A stretch of 64,000 nt of DNA from NCBI RefSeq assembly GCF_000420325.1, contig NZ_ATUS01000001.1, positions 1,182,463 to 1,246,462 of the forward strand, in the 5' to 3' direction. Position 1 is the first letter of the stretch. Each line of letters opens with the position of its first letter. The translations under genes and the position numbers were made by a program. This document shows positions 8,647 through 17,025 of this stretch, one piece after another. This DNA is from Spongiibacter tropicus DSM 19543. GTDB lineage: Bacteria > Pseudomonadota > Gammaproteobacteria > Pseudomonadales > Spongiibacteraceae. Below the pieces are notes generated by a model, which ran no database searches, was not told the origin of the DNA, and worked only from the letters and a program-made list of their open reading frames with translations.

Positions 8647-10923
8647 ATGAGACAACACCGAGTCATTCGTCCCCTGAAAAGCCCGCGTCGCACATCACTG
8701 ACCATCGGGCTCGCACTGTGCTCATACGCCGCCATGGTCGACTCCACCATGGCCCAGGACGCAGAGAGCGCACCATCAAGCCGGCCGATTGAGGAAGTCA
8801 TGGTTACGGCGACCAAACGGGAAACATCCATGCAGGACATCCCGGTAGCCATCAGCGCGGTGACCGGCGAATCGCTGGAAAAAAGCCAGACCTACGACAT
8901 TGAAAGTTTTGCCCGACTGGACCCGGCCATTCAGGTCAACAACCGGGGTGTGGGCGACAACCAGATCATCATTCGCGGCATCTCGTCGGCGGGTAAACCC
9001 ACCGTGGGCATTTACTACGATGAAGCGGTAATCACCGGCCTCGGCCTCGACGGCGGCAGTGACAACCAGCCCAATATCGGCATGCACGATGTGCAGCGTG
9101 TGGAAATTCTGAAAGGGCCGCAGGGAACGCTGTTCGGCGCCAACTCCATGAGCGGCACCATGCGCGTTATTACCAACTCGCCGAATCTGGACGAGATGGA
9201 AGGCAGCCTGAAGCTGTCTGCTGGCAGTGTTTACGGCGGCAACGGCCTTTTCCGTGGCGAGGGCGTGTTGAACGTCCCGCTGATCGAAAACACCCTGGCC
9301 GCCCGCGCGGTGATCTGGTCCGACAACGGCGGCGGCTACATCGACAAAAAGCCGGGTAACGGTAAAGACCTCAAAAATGTGAACGACGTGAAGGTCAACG
9401 GTGCCAAGCTCAGCTTTGGCTGGCAGCCCACCGACGCGCTCAATATCGAGTTCAGCGGCCTGCACCAGAAATCCGAAGTCGACGACTCTCAATACTTTGA
9501 ATTCGACGAAGGCGAATACAACAATGTATCCCCCACCGCCGAACCGTTCGAAGCCGAGATCGACCTGTTCAGTCTGCTGGCGGCCTACGATCTGTCGGCG
9601 GGCACGGTAACGGCTACCGCATCCTATATGGAACGGGATATGTTCCTGTCCCGAGACAGCACGCCGACCGCAATCCGTTTCGGTATTCCGGCATTACTGG
9701 CTTACCACCAGAGTCAGGACTACTCCATTTTCTCCTCAGAGCTGCGCTTTGCCTCTGACTTCTCCGGCCCCGTACAACTGGTCACCGGCTTGTTCTATGC
9801 CGATCAGGAATCGGACTCGCAAAACGCGGCGCTGGTCGCCGACCCCGACAGCATGGTGGCACCCTGTGACTTTCACGCCGATTGTGTGAGCAGCGGCAAC
9901 GCCGAAGCCGACATCAACTCGGCCAACAATGTGAACACCATCGAGCAGCTAGCCGCCTTCCTTGAGACCAATATCGAATTGAGTCCCTACTGGACCGCGA
10001 CACTCGGCGTTCGCTATTACGAGGCAGACATTGAAGACCGTCAGGTAACCACCCAGGGCCTGCGCTTCCCCACATCGCCGGTGCAAACCGACGATGAAGT
10101 CGTCCTCGACGAGTCGATCTCTGAAGACGAGTTCAGCTATAACGTGGCGCTGTCGTACGCGGCAACCGAAAACACCACGCTGTATGCGCGTGCCGCTTCC
10201 GGCTTTCGTCCCGGTGGCGTGAACAACGCCGATAATGCAGCGGACTACGGTGTTACCGTTCCGGAACGCTATGAGTCTGACGAGCTGTGGAACTACGAAA
10301 TTGGCGCCAAAAGCTACCTGTTAGACAAGAAGATCTACACCGAACTGACCCTCTACCACATTGACTGGTCGCGGCAGCAAATCTCGGTGACCGACCCCGG
10401 TGGCACCTTTGTCTACATCTCCAACACCGGCAAGAGCGCGGTAAGCGGCATCGAAGCCATGGTAAACGCCAGTTTCGATAACGGACTGAGCGGCAATATC
10501 GGCATCACGTACACCGACTCAAAGCTGGCTGAAGACATGCCCGACACCGCCGAAACCAGCGGCTATGACGGCGACCGCCTGCCCTATTCCGCACGCTGGA
10601 GTATTGCCGGGCAACTGGAGTATGAACTTCCGGTCGACTTCGGCAAGGTCAGCGGCGATGGCTATGTTAACGCCAACTTCAACTACCGCAGTGACTCCTA
10701 TACCGGCTTCAACGACGAAGATCCCAACTACCAGAAGCTGGACGGTTACTCACTGTTCGGTCTGCGGGCAGGCGTCCGTCAAGCCAACTGGGACGTCAAT
10801 CTGTTCGTCGACAATGTCACCAATCAAGCCCCTGAAATTGGCCTGCGCGTTACGGGTGACGGTTACCGGGTTTACACCACCCGCCCCCGCACAATTGGCC
10901 TGAGCTATGCATACAGATATTAA
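8647..10923 (+). CDS. TonB-dependent outer-membrane receptor
   Basis: 758 residues. A signal peptide ends near STMA-QDAE. A TonB-box-like EEVMVTATKR comes next, then a plug domain (IIIRGISS..., VEILKGPQGTLFGANSMSGTM) and a beta-barrel with the typical final aromatic residue (SYAYRY). The ATG at 8647 is chosen because it opens the signal peptide. It would bring a bulky substrate across the outer membrane, energised by TonB. It sits between the exported esterase and an MFS permease, so outer-membrane uptake, hydrolysis and inner-membrane uptake are encoded side by side. Confidence 0.92.
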   Translation: MRQHRVIRPLKSPRRTSLTIGLALCSYAAMVDSTMAQDAESAPSSRPIEEVMVTATKRETSMQDIPVAISAVTGESLEKSQTYDIESFARLDPAIQVNNRGVGDNQIIIRGISSAGKPTVGIYYDEAVITGLGLDGGSDNQPNIGMHDVQRVEILKGPQGTLFGANSMSGTMRVITNSPNLDEMEGSLKLSAGSVYGGNGLFRGEGVLNVPLIENTLAARAVIWSDNGGGYIDKKPGNGKDLKNVNDVKVNGAKLSFGWQPTDALNIEFSGLHQKSEVDDSQYFEFDEGEYNNVSPTAEPFEAEIDLFSLLAAYDLSAGTVTATASYMERDMFLSRDSTPTAIRFGIPALLAYHQSQDYSIFSSELRFASDFSGPVQLVTGLFYADQESDSQNAALVADPDSMVAPCDFHADCVSSGNAEADINSANNVNTIEQLAAFLETNIELSPYWTATLGVRYYEADIEDRQVTTQGLRFPTSPVQTDDEVVLDESISEDEFSYNVALSYAATENTTLYARAASGFRPGGVNNADNAADYGVTVPERYESDELWNYEIGAKSYLLDKKIYTELTLYHIDWSRQQISVTDPGGTFVYISNTGKSAVSGIEAMVNASFDNGLSGNIGITYTDSKLAEDMPDTAETSGYDGDRLPYSARWSIAGQLEYELPVDFGKVSGDGYVNANFNYRSDSYTGFNDEDPNYQKLDGYSLFGLRAGVRQANWDVNLFVDNVTNQAPEIGLRVTGDGYRVYTTRPRTIGLSYAYRY

Positions 10924-10938
10924 GGCAAGCGTACTGCG

Positions 10939-12285
10939 ATGACTGATGAAAATATGCAACTCAATGCAACAGCAAGCCAATCAGAAATAGCCGCAGACAA
11001 TGCGGCTATTTCTTTTTCTGCCAGCGAGCCACCCAAGCGCAGTGTTTACGGCTGGGTAGTCGTCGCCACCTGCCTGATCGGCATTTCCACCGGCCCGGCG
11101 GCGTTTTGTCTGGCCTCCATTGGCATTCTGGCGGAGCCCCTGGCCATCGAATTCGGCTGGAAACGGACGGCCATCAGCCTTGCCATTTCGGTCATGATGC
11201 TCTGCACCGCCATGTCGCTGCCGATCATTGGGCGATTTGCTGACCGCTTTGGCGTGAAGACCATTCTGATTCCGTCGATATTGATCCTCTCACTGTGCTT
11301 TTTAGCCGCGCCGCTGATGCAAAGCTACTGGCAGTTCATTGCGGTCTATGTCGCCATCGGCACGATTGCCGTGGGCACGAACAGCGTGCCGTATATGCGC
11401 ATTCTGTCCGCCTGGTTCGATCGCTCGCGGGGACTGGCGATCGGTATTGCCGGCAGCGGCACAGGACTGGGCTTCGCCTATGTGCCCATGGTCACTGAAG
11501 CGCTGGTTTCCGAGTTTGGCTGGCGCGGCGGCTATATCGGCCTCGGGCTGATTCAACTGCTTGTCACTCTGCCTCTCGCCTTGCTGGTATTGAAGGAAAC
11601 ACCGGAAGAAATGGGACTGGCGCCCGACGGCCTCAAACTGAAAAGCCACGAGCAGCGCCCCAGCATTGATGACAGCCACGGCGATTCATTAAAGCAGGCA
11701 CTGCGTCGCCGGGACTTCTGGAGCCTGACGCTGATCTTCATGTCGCTGGCCTTTGTGCTGTACGGCCTGATCCCGCATTTGGTCCCCATGCTCACCGACC
11801 GCGGCATTACGCCCGCCAAGGCGGCGCAACTGGCCTCGCTGTTTGGCGCGTCGGCATTTGCAGGCAGGCTGTTGATCGGCTTTTTAATCGACAAATACGA
11901 CGCGCGATTCATCGCCTTTGTCTTTTTCTCACTGTCGGCGGTCGGCTTGGGAATTTTTGTCTTGTCCCTGCCCTACTGGGTGCTGGTGGTAGCGGCCGTG
12001 CTGCTGGGCGGCAGCCTGGGTGCCGAAGTGGACATGCTGGCCTATCTCACCAGCCGCTACTTTGGCCTGAAGTGCTTTGCCGAAATTTTCGGCGTGCTGT
12101 TTTCTGCCGTCATGCTGGCGATGAGCCTTGGGCCGCTGGTCTTCGGCATCGTCTTTGACAGTACCGGCTCGTATCAGGCCGTGATGCTGCTGGGTATTCC
12201 CATCTGCATTGTCGCGGTGCTGCTGTTGCTGCTCCTTCGTCCTTACGGAGAACGCAAGCGGGGCGCGCCAATCTCCAGCACCTGA
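10939..12285 (+). CDS. MFS transporter
   Basis: 448 residues with about 12 hydrophobic segments and a central soluble loop (about residues 225-250). The major-facilitator loop motif is seen as GRFADRFGVKT after TM2, with a related GFLIDKYDAR in the second half. Family members are proton-coupled inner-membrane importers or exporters of organic acids. It lies 15 nt after the TonB-receptor stop and ends at a terminator, so the two are probably one transcript serving uptake of the same compound. Confidence 0.88.
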   Translation: MTDENMQLNATASQSEIAADNAAISFSASEPPKRSVYGWVVVATCLIGISTGPAAFCLASIGILAEPLAIEFGWKRTAISLAISVMMLCTAMSLPIIGRFADRFGVKTILIPSILILSLCFLAAPLMQSYWQFIAVYVAIGTIAVGTNSVPYMRILSAWFDRSRGLAIGIAGSGTGLGFAYVPMVTEALVSEFGWRGGYIGLGLIQLLVTLPLALLVLKETPEEMGLAPDGLKLKSHEQRPSIDDSHGDSLKQALRRRDFWSLTLIFMSLAFVLYGLIPHLVPMLTDRGITPAKAAQLASLFGASAFAGRLLIGFLIDKYDARFIAFVFFSLSAVGLGIFVLSLPYWVLVVAAVLLGGSLGAEVDMLAYLTSRYFGLKCFAEIFGVLFSAVMLAMSLGPLVFGIVFDSTGSYQAVMLLGIPICIVAVLLLLLLRPYGERKRGAPISST

Positions 12286-12310
12286 CGAACCGTTCATCAC
12301 ACGGCAATCA

Positions 12311-12342
12311 ACACAGGCTCAGCAATGGGTCTGTGTTTTTTT
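12311..12342 (+). terminator. Rho-independent terminator after the MFS gene
   Basis: Stem ACACAGGCTC / GGGTCTGTGT (10 pairs including two G-U) with a 6-nt loop, followed by a run of T residues. Confidence 0.8.
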
Positions 12343-12472
12343 GTATCCGCTCGGGGAGGAGTGGCCTTCAGAACAATGCACGACGGTCGGTCGTGGAGAC
12401 AGGGATTGTAGGCATGCGCTCTGGCTTACCAGCTAGAGTCCCCACGCAGAGGTATTCAGTTATTTTCAGCGT

Positions 12473-12499
12473 AAAAAAAAGGGCCTTGATACAAGGCCC
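12473..12499 (-). terminator. Rho-independent terminator of the TauD-family gene
   Basis: Stem GGGCCTTG / CAAGGCCC with a 3-nt loop. On the minus strand it is followed by eight T residues (A-run at 12473-12480). Confidence 0.85.
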
Positions 12500-12525
12500 C
12501 TAGGGATCATCTTACATCGGCTGGC

Positions 12526-13338
12526 TCAGGCAAGCACCGGAGAATCGTCTTCGATCTGCACGCGGTATCCCGAGCGGACCTGCGGATAGTAATCCCAAAT
12601 CGCCAGATGCTGTGTGCAACGGTTATCCCAGAAGGCAACAGAGTGCGGCTCCCAACGGAAGCGGGCCTGGAACAAGGGATTTTCACAGTGGAGATACAGA
12701 TAGTTCAGAATGGCATCGCTTTCCTGCTTGGACAGCTCGTTAATGTGCGAGGTAAAGCCGCGGTTAACAAACAGGGCTTTCTTGCCGGTGACCGGATGGC
12801 GACGGATAACCGGATGAACCGCCACAGGATATTGCCCGGTTGGATCAAAGCGCCCGAATGCGAGTTTGCCATCGTGCGTTGCGGTCAGGCCTTCCAGATA
12901 GTCTTTCATCCGATCCGACAGGGCGTCGTAGGCGGCATACATGCTGGCAAACATGGTATCGCCACCCAGAGTCGGCAAGGTATGCAAATACAGGATACTG
13001 CCCATCGGCGGAATTTCTGCGCAGGTCATGTCCGAGTGCCACTCTTCGCCGGCCACGTGCTTGGAGGACTCATCGGCATGTAACTTGCGAACCTCCGGGT
13101 GCTCGGCAGACAGCCCTTTGAGTGCGTGGATCTGCAGGTTACCGAAGTAACGCCCAACGCGCTTCAGCGACGCGGGGTCCAGCCGCTGATCACGAAAGAA
13201 GATAACCTGATAATCTGCTATCGCCTGGCGTAGCTGTTGTACCTCTTCCTCCGCCAATGGCCGGGTGAGATCAACCCCGGATACAATAGCGCCGAGACAG
13301 GGAGTTAATGGCTCCGCAGTAATGGTTTCATATGACAT
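12526..13338 (-). CDS. TauD/TfdA-family 2-oxoglutarate-dependent dioxygenase
   Basis: 270 residues. The Fe(II) facial triad is visible as His101-x-Asp103 (EEWHSDMTC) and distal His244 (CTQHLAIWDY), with Arg255/Arg259 in QVRSGYR to bind 2-oxoglutarate. The family oxidises substrates such as taurine, alkyl sulfates and aryloxyalkanoates, often releasing sulfite or a phenol. The ATG at 13338 is chosen because the upstream extension crosses the shared promoter with the divergent GntR gene. A TauE/SafE permease sits 2.6 kb away in the same putative regulon, so a sulfonate-type substrate is one option and an aryl ether another (both inference). Confidence 0.88.
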   Translation of the reverse strand: MSYETITAEPLTPCLGAIVSGVDLTRPLAEEEVQQLRQAIADYQVIFFRDQRLDPASLKRVGRYFGNLQIHALKGLSAEHPEVRKLHADESSKHVAGEEWHSDMTCAEIPPMGSILYLHTLPTLGGDTMFASMYAAYDALSDRMKDYLEGLTATHDGKLAFGRFDPTGQYPVAVHPVIRRHPVTGKKALFVNRGFTSHINELSKQESDAILNYLYLHCENPLFQARFRWEPHSVAFWDNRCTQHLAIWDYYPQVRSGYRVQIEDDSPVLA

Positions 13339-13408
13339 AAGACAACCCGTAATACTGGAACATCGAGAAAATCGCGGCTGGGACTGCAGCCTGACCGCGG
13401 CCAAAACA

Positions 13409-13425
13409 CTGTATACAGTATACAA
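13409..13425. promoter_or_regulatory. Doubled GTATAC palindrome between the TauD-type and GntR genes
   Basis: CTGTATACAG overlaps CAGTATACAA, giving two staggered GTATAC palindromes in the divergent promoter region. It is a likely autoregulatory operator of the adjacent GntR regulator. A single copy lies at 8608 before the TonB-receptor gene. Confidence 0.5.
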
Positions 13426-13478
13426 TAAGGCCCAGCAATTTAAAGGCCTCCAGCAGCATTTATGGAGCAATATAAGTA

Positions 13479-14159
13479 ATGAAAAAAACCAGCCGAGCAG
13501 TCGTTCAGCCGCCGCGTCTTCGCGATCAGGTTTACGAATTACTGAAGGAAGATCTGCTGGCCGATGTGTTCAAGCCGGGACAGCGGATCGTTGAGCTTGA
13601 ACTGGCCGAACGCTACAGCGTTTCACGCACCCCGGTGCGCGAAGCCATGGCCCGCCTCAGCAGAGAGGGCCTGCTCAATAACAATGAACGGGGCTATCTG
13701 GTGCCACTGGACACCCAGCGCGATGTCCTCGACCGCCTGGAAACACGCAGACTGCTAGATGCCCAGGTCGCACGCCGGGCCGTGCGCTTCGGTGACGACA
13801 ATGAAATTCAGGCACTGGAAAAGCACTATGCGAGCGAAGTCAGTGCACACGAGAAGGGTCGGCTGAAACAGTTTGTCGATGCCCACCACGCCTTTCGCGA
13901 CACCCTGCGCGCCATGTCGCGCAATGAGCTATTGAATCGCTGTGCCACCATGGTCGACGACAGCTTTCAGTTGGCACGCAATCAAATTCACGAGTCGGGC
14001 GAAAACCGGGAAATGACGCTGCACTGCGACAAAGAGCTGCTGCAAGCCATCAAACAGCGCGACCAGCATGCGGCGGCCAGAGCCATCGAAACCTTTATCG
14101 ATCAGCTTTATGTGTATTTTGATGTCACCGAGGAAAACGCCGACAGAACCGACGGCTGA
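13479..14159 (+). CDS. GntR-family regulator, FCD (FadR-like) subfamily
   Basis: 226 residues. The N-terminal winged helix (about 12-75) contains LADVFKPGQRIVE, LAERYSVSRTPVREAMARL and an EGLL wing start. An all-helical FCD effector domain follows (LETRRLLDAQVARRAVRF, HHAFRDTLRAMSRN). FCD regulators bind small carboxylates and are usually local repressors. It is divergent from the TauD-family gene across a doubled GTATAC palindrome, so it probably controls that gene and itself. It is one of two GntR regulators in the island. Confidence 0.9.
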   Translation: MKKTSRAVVQPPRLRDQVYELLKEDLLADVFKPGQRIVELELAERYSVSRTPVREAMARLSREGLLNNNERGYLVPLDTQRDVLDRLETRRLLDAQVARRAVRFGDDNEIQALEKHYASEVSAHEKGRLKQFVDAHHAFRDTLRAMSRNELLNRCATMVDDSFQLARNQIHESGENREMTLHCDKELLQAIKQRDQHAAARAIETFIDQLYVYFDVTEENADRTDG

Positions 14160-14265
14160 AACCGTCTCACAAGCCTGACGCGCCACCCCGCCGGAATGAA
14201 ATTTGATCTGGATCAGTCAGTCCTGCATTAAGCCGGGACTGACTTGTTAATCTGCCGCCAGACAC

Positions 14266-14292
14266 TTACCATACAATAAGTTTGTCATACAA
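14266..14292. promoter_or_regulatory. Tandem operator pair before aspartate dehydrogenase
   Basis: TTACCATACAA (14266-14276) and TTGTCATACAA (14282-14292), centres 16 bp apart, ending 11 bp before the aspartate dehydrogenase ATG. A repressor bound here would block initiation. Confidence 0.55.
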
Positions 14293-14303
14293 AAGAGCAT
14301 TCT

Positions 14304-15092
14304 ATGAAGCTAGGACTTATTGGCTACGGCGCTATTGGCAGCGAGATATACGGCGCGCTGGAGAAACTGGGCGAAGCAGATCAACTGTGCGGAACGCTGG
14401 TGCGACCGGGCAGGTCGGCGCCAAAGGCCCTGCACAGCCTCGACGCGCTGATACAATCCTCCCCCGACATCGTTATGGAATGTGCTGGACACAGTGCGGT
14501 TGAAGAATACGGTGCCGCCCTGCTTGAAGCCGGGATCGATCTACTGGTGTCATCCGTTGGCTGTCTGGCAGATCCGGCCATCAGCGAGCGACTGATAACG
14601 GCCGCCGAACAAGGCAACAGCCAGCTATTACTGCCGCCCGGCGCAATCGCTGGACTGGATGGACTGGTGGCTGCGCAACTCGCCGGGATTGATCGCGTCT
14701 GTTACACCTCCTACAAACCGCCCCACGCTTGGCGTGGCACCCCGGCCGAAACCCTGCTGGATCTCGACCATAAAACAGAAGAAGAAGTCTTTTTCGAGGG
14801 CAGCGCGCGTGACGCAGCGCGGGGCTACCCTAAAAACGCCAATGTCGCGGTTGCCGTCGCTCTGGCGAGCCTGGGACTCGATGACACCGACGCGCGCCTC
14901 GTTTCCTCCAACCGGGTTGCCGATCCGCTGGGAGTTATCGAAGCCGAAGGCGCCTTCGGTCACTTCCGGTTTGAAATTCTGGGGCTTGCCAGTCCGGACA
15001 ATCCGAAAACATCGCTGCTGACCGCATACAGTCTGTTGCAATGCGCCAGACTGGGTAACGGACTGCCAATTCGTCAGCTTGTAAGCCGTTAA
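14304..15092 (+). CDS. Aspartate dehydrogenase family protein
   Basis: 262 residues, close to the NadX/AspDH family size. It has a Rossmann dinucleotide site GLIGYGAIG (residues 4-12), an ECAGHSAVEEYG segment, the SSVGCLAD strand and the family-typical TSYKPPHAWRGTPAE region. The enzyme converts L-aspartate to iminoaspartate/oxaloacetate using NAD(P). No nadA or nadB is nearby, so NAD biosynthesis is less likely. Sharing operators with an asparaginase-family gene suggests catabolic handling of released aspartate (inference). It is followed by the second GntR gene. Confidence 0.82.
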   Translation: MKLGLIGYGAIGSEIYGALEKLGEADQLCGTLVRPGRSAPKALHSLDALIQSSPDIVMECAGHSAVEEYGAALLEAGIDLLVSSVGCLADPAISERLITAAEQGNSQLLLPPGAIAGLDGLVAAQLAGIDRVCYTSYKPPHAWRGTPAETLLDLDHKTEEEVFFEGSARDAARGYPKNANVAVAVALASLGLDDTDARLVSSNRVADPLGVIEAEGAFGHFRFEILGLASPDNPKTSLLTAYSLLQCARLGNGLPIRQLVSR

Positions 15093-15197
15093 CGCCGCAG
15101 AGGTATATAATGGCCATTGCGAACCGCATGCTGTAGAACAATAATCTTGTAATAGCGTCGGGCATTGATGCCGGACCAATAACAGACGAGGACGCCC

Positions 15198-15911
15198 TTG
15201 AAATACCAGGACCTGAAAATTACCGTGAACCCGGCATTGGTTCGCGACCACGCCGTCGACAAGTTACGCAATGCGATTTGTACTGGCCTCTACCCTCCCG
15301 GCACGCGCCTGATTGAGCGCGAATTGTGCGAAGCCCTCGGTGTGAGCCGAACGTCAGTCCGCGAAGCCCTGCGCCAATTGCAGTCCGAAAGCCTGATTGA
15401 AGTTGGCCAGCGACGGAACATCCGCGTGGCCATCGTCAGCTCCGACGAAGCCGCCGACCTCTACTTCATCCGTATCCAACTGGAAACGGAAGCGGTTCGC
15501 CGCTTTGTAGAATTAGCCGACAAAGAAGCCATAAAGAATCTGGTGCAGATTCGCAAGGCCATGTCCAAGCAGCTTCACAAGGGCGATATTCAGCAGCTCT
15601 GCCAGCTGGCCGGGGAATTCTACGAAACCATCCTTGCCGGTTGCGGAAGCAAAGTAATCTATGACGTTGCCAAACAGCTACTGGCCCGAGTGCAGTATCT
15701 GCGCTTCCGCTCCATGTCGGCACCGGGCCGTCTGGATGACGGGCTGCGCGAATGGGACAGTCTGGTAGAAGCGATCACCAGCGGCAAAGGCAAACTGGCC
15801 GCCAAGCTGATGGCCGACCACCTGGAAAATGCCAAACAGGCCGTGGTCGCCACCCTCAAAGAGGAAGAACAAAGCCTCGACGGCGACGAGAGCGGCGCGC
15901 TCAACGCCTGA
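15198..15911 (+). CDS. GntR-family regulator, FCD subfamily (second copy)
   Basis: 237 residues. The winged helix holds LRNAICTGLYPPGTRLIERELCEALGVSR in that order, then SVREALRQLQSESLI. The FCD domain starts near YFIRIQLETEAVRRFV. The start is an uncommon TTG at 15198, supported by GAGG six bases upstream and by the homology start; no in-frame ATG precedes the DNA-binding domain. Which regulator owns the TTGTCATACAA motif cannot be decided from sequence; this one is the nearer to the tandem site at 14266-14292 and the permease site at 16874. Confidence 0.88.
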   Translation: MKYQDLKITVNPALVRDHAVDKLRNAICTGLYPPGTRLIERELCEALGVSRTSVREALRQLQSESLIEVGQRRNIRVAIVSSDEAADLYFIRIQLETEAVRRFVELADKEAIKNLVQIRKAMSKQLHKGDIQQLCQLAGEFYETILAGCGSKVIYDVAKQLLARVQYLRFRSMSAPGRLDDGLREWDSLVEAITSGKGKLAAKLMADHLENAKQAVVATLKEEEQSLDGDESGALNA

Positions 15912-15944
15912 TACCTTGGCCTCATACCATGGCCCTCCGTAACA

Positions 15945-15969
15945 AGGCCGTCTCACCATGGGACGGCCT
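15945..15969. terminator. Possible bidirectional hairpin between GntR and TauE/SafE genes
   Basis: 8-bp stem AGGCCGTC / GACGGCCT with a 9-nt loop between convergent genes. There is no clear T-run on either side, so terminator function is uncertain. Confidence 0.4.
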
Positions 15970-15980
15970 CGTTCATCGGT

Positions 15981-16808
15981 TCACCAACCCACTGCTTGCA
16001 GCAACATTCTCAGCCCGGTTATCGCCAGCACGATCGCAAACACCTTCTTCAACCGCCCCGCATCCAGCTTCGCACCCAGCGTTGCGCCAACCGGCGCAAA
16101 AAGCACCGTCATCGGCACAATCGCGGCAAAACCCACCAGATTCACCAAACCCCATGTACCAACCGGGGCATCTGCCGGCGCGTCCCCCGCAATCAACAGG
16201 CTCAGCGCCCCGGGTACCGCAATCACCAGCCCGAAGGCCGCCGCGGTACCCACCGCGCGGTGAGCCGCGACATTAAACGCTGTCAGCGTCGGCACCCCGA
16301 GCGTTCCGCCGCCAATCCCTATCATCACCGACAAAAAGCCGATGATGGCTGCCAGTAGCCGTTGCACACCAGCAACCGGCAAGTCCTCAAACAGAGCGGG
16401 CGCCGAGGCACGAAACAACATATTGACCGCCACCAGCAGTGCAATCACCCCAAACAACGCCACGAAATACTTGCCGTTAAACCCCGTGAGCAACCAGCTA
16501 CCCGCCAGCACGCCCAGACATATCAGTGGCGCCCAGCGCCGAAGAATTGCCCAATCCACATTCCCCTTGCGGTGGTGAGCATTAATCGACGAGATCGAAG
16601 TCGGAATAATCGTCGACAACGACGTCCCCGTCGCCACCAACATCGCGTTGGCCTCGCTCATGCCAAACTGCTGAAACAGGAAATACAGCACCGGCACAAT
16701 AACAATCCCGCCACCCACACCGAGCAGCCCTGCCAGCACACCGGCACAAACCCCGGTCAGCACGAGCGCCAGCAAAATAGGAATCCACACTGTCAACTCA
16801 CCGCCCAT
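15981..16808 (-). CDS. TauE/SafE-family (sulfite/anion) permease
   Basis: 275 residues, about eight membrane segments, with two related halves: AGLLGVGGGIVIVPVLYF near the N-terminus and SVMIGIGGGTLGVPTLTAF in the second half. These are the diagnostic repeats of the TSUP/TauE/SafE family, which exports sulfite, sulfoacetate or related organic anions. The ATG at 16808 has GGGAG seven bases upstream and is preferred to 16829. A TTGTATGACAA operator lies 66 bp before the gene, tying it to the catabolic regulon. Confidence 0.88.
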   Translation of the reverse strand: MGGELTVWIPILLALVLTGVCAGVLAGLLGVGGGIVIVPVLYFLFQQFGMSEANAMLVATGTSLSTIIPTSISSINAHHRKGNVDWAILRRWAPLICLGVLAGSWLLTGFNGKYFVALFGVIALLVAVNMLFRASAPALFEDLPVAGVQRLLAAIIGFLSVMIGIGGGTLGVPTLTAFNVAAHRAVGTAAAFGLVIAVPGALSLLIAGDAPADAPVGTWGLVNLVGFAAIVPMTVLFAPVGATLGAKLDAGRLKKVFAIVLAITGLRMLLQAVGW

Positions 16809-16873
16809 TCGACACAACTCCCAACACAAAACCCTTCTTCCCGCTCATAGTCCGACTCATACAAATTGTAGTA

Positions 16874-16884
16874 TTGTATGACAA
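16874..16884. promoter_or_regulatory. Operator candidate, TTGTATGACAA
   Basis: Exact reverse complement of the TTGTCATACAA motif, upstream of the TauE/SafE permease gene. Confidence 0.6.
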
Positions 16885-17025
16885 TAATTGATTATTCAGA
16901 GAAGGACAAGACCGGGAGTGCGGCAGTGGGCAAAAGATGATTGAACTAGACGGGCTGTGTGGGGGGGATGTCAGTCACATACAGCGTAGAACGGGGATAA
17001 CTCTCCTACTTGGGAGAACGGCACG

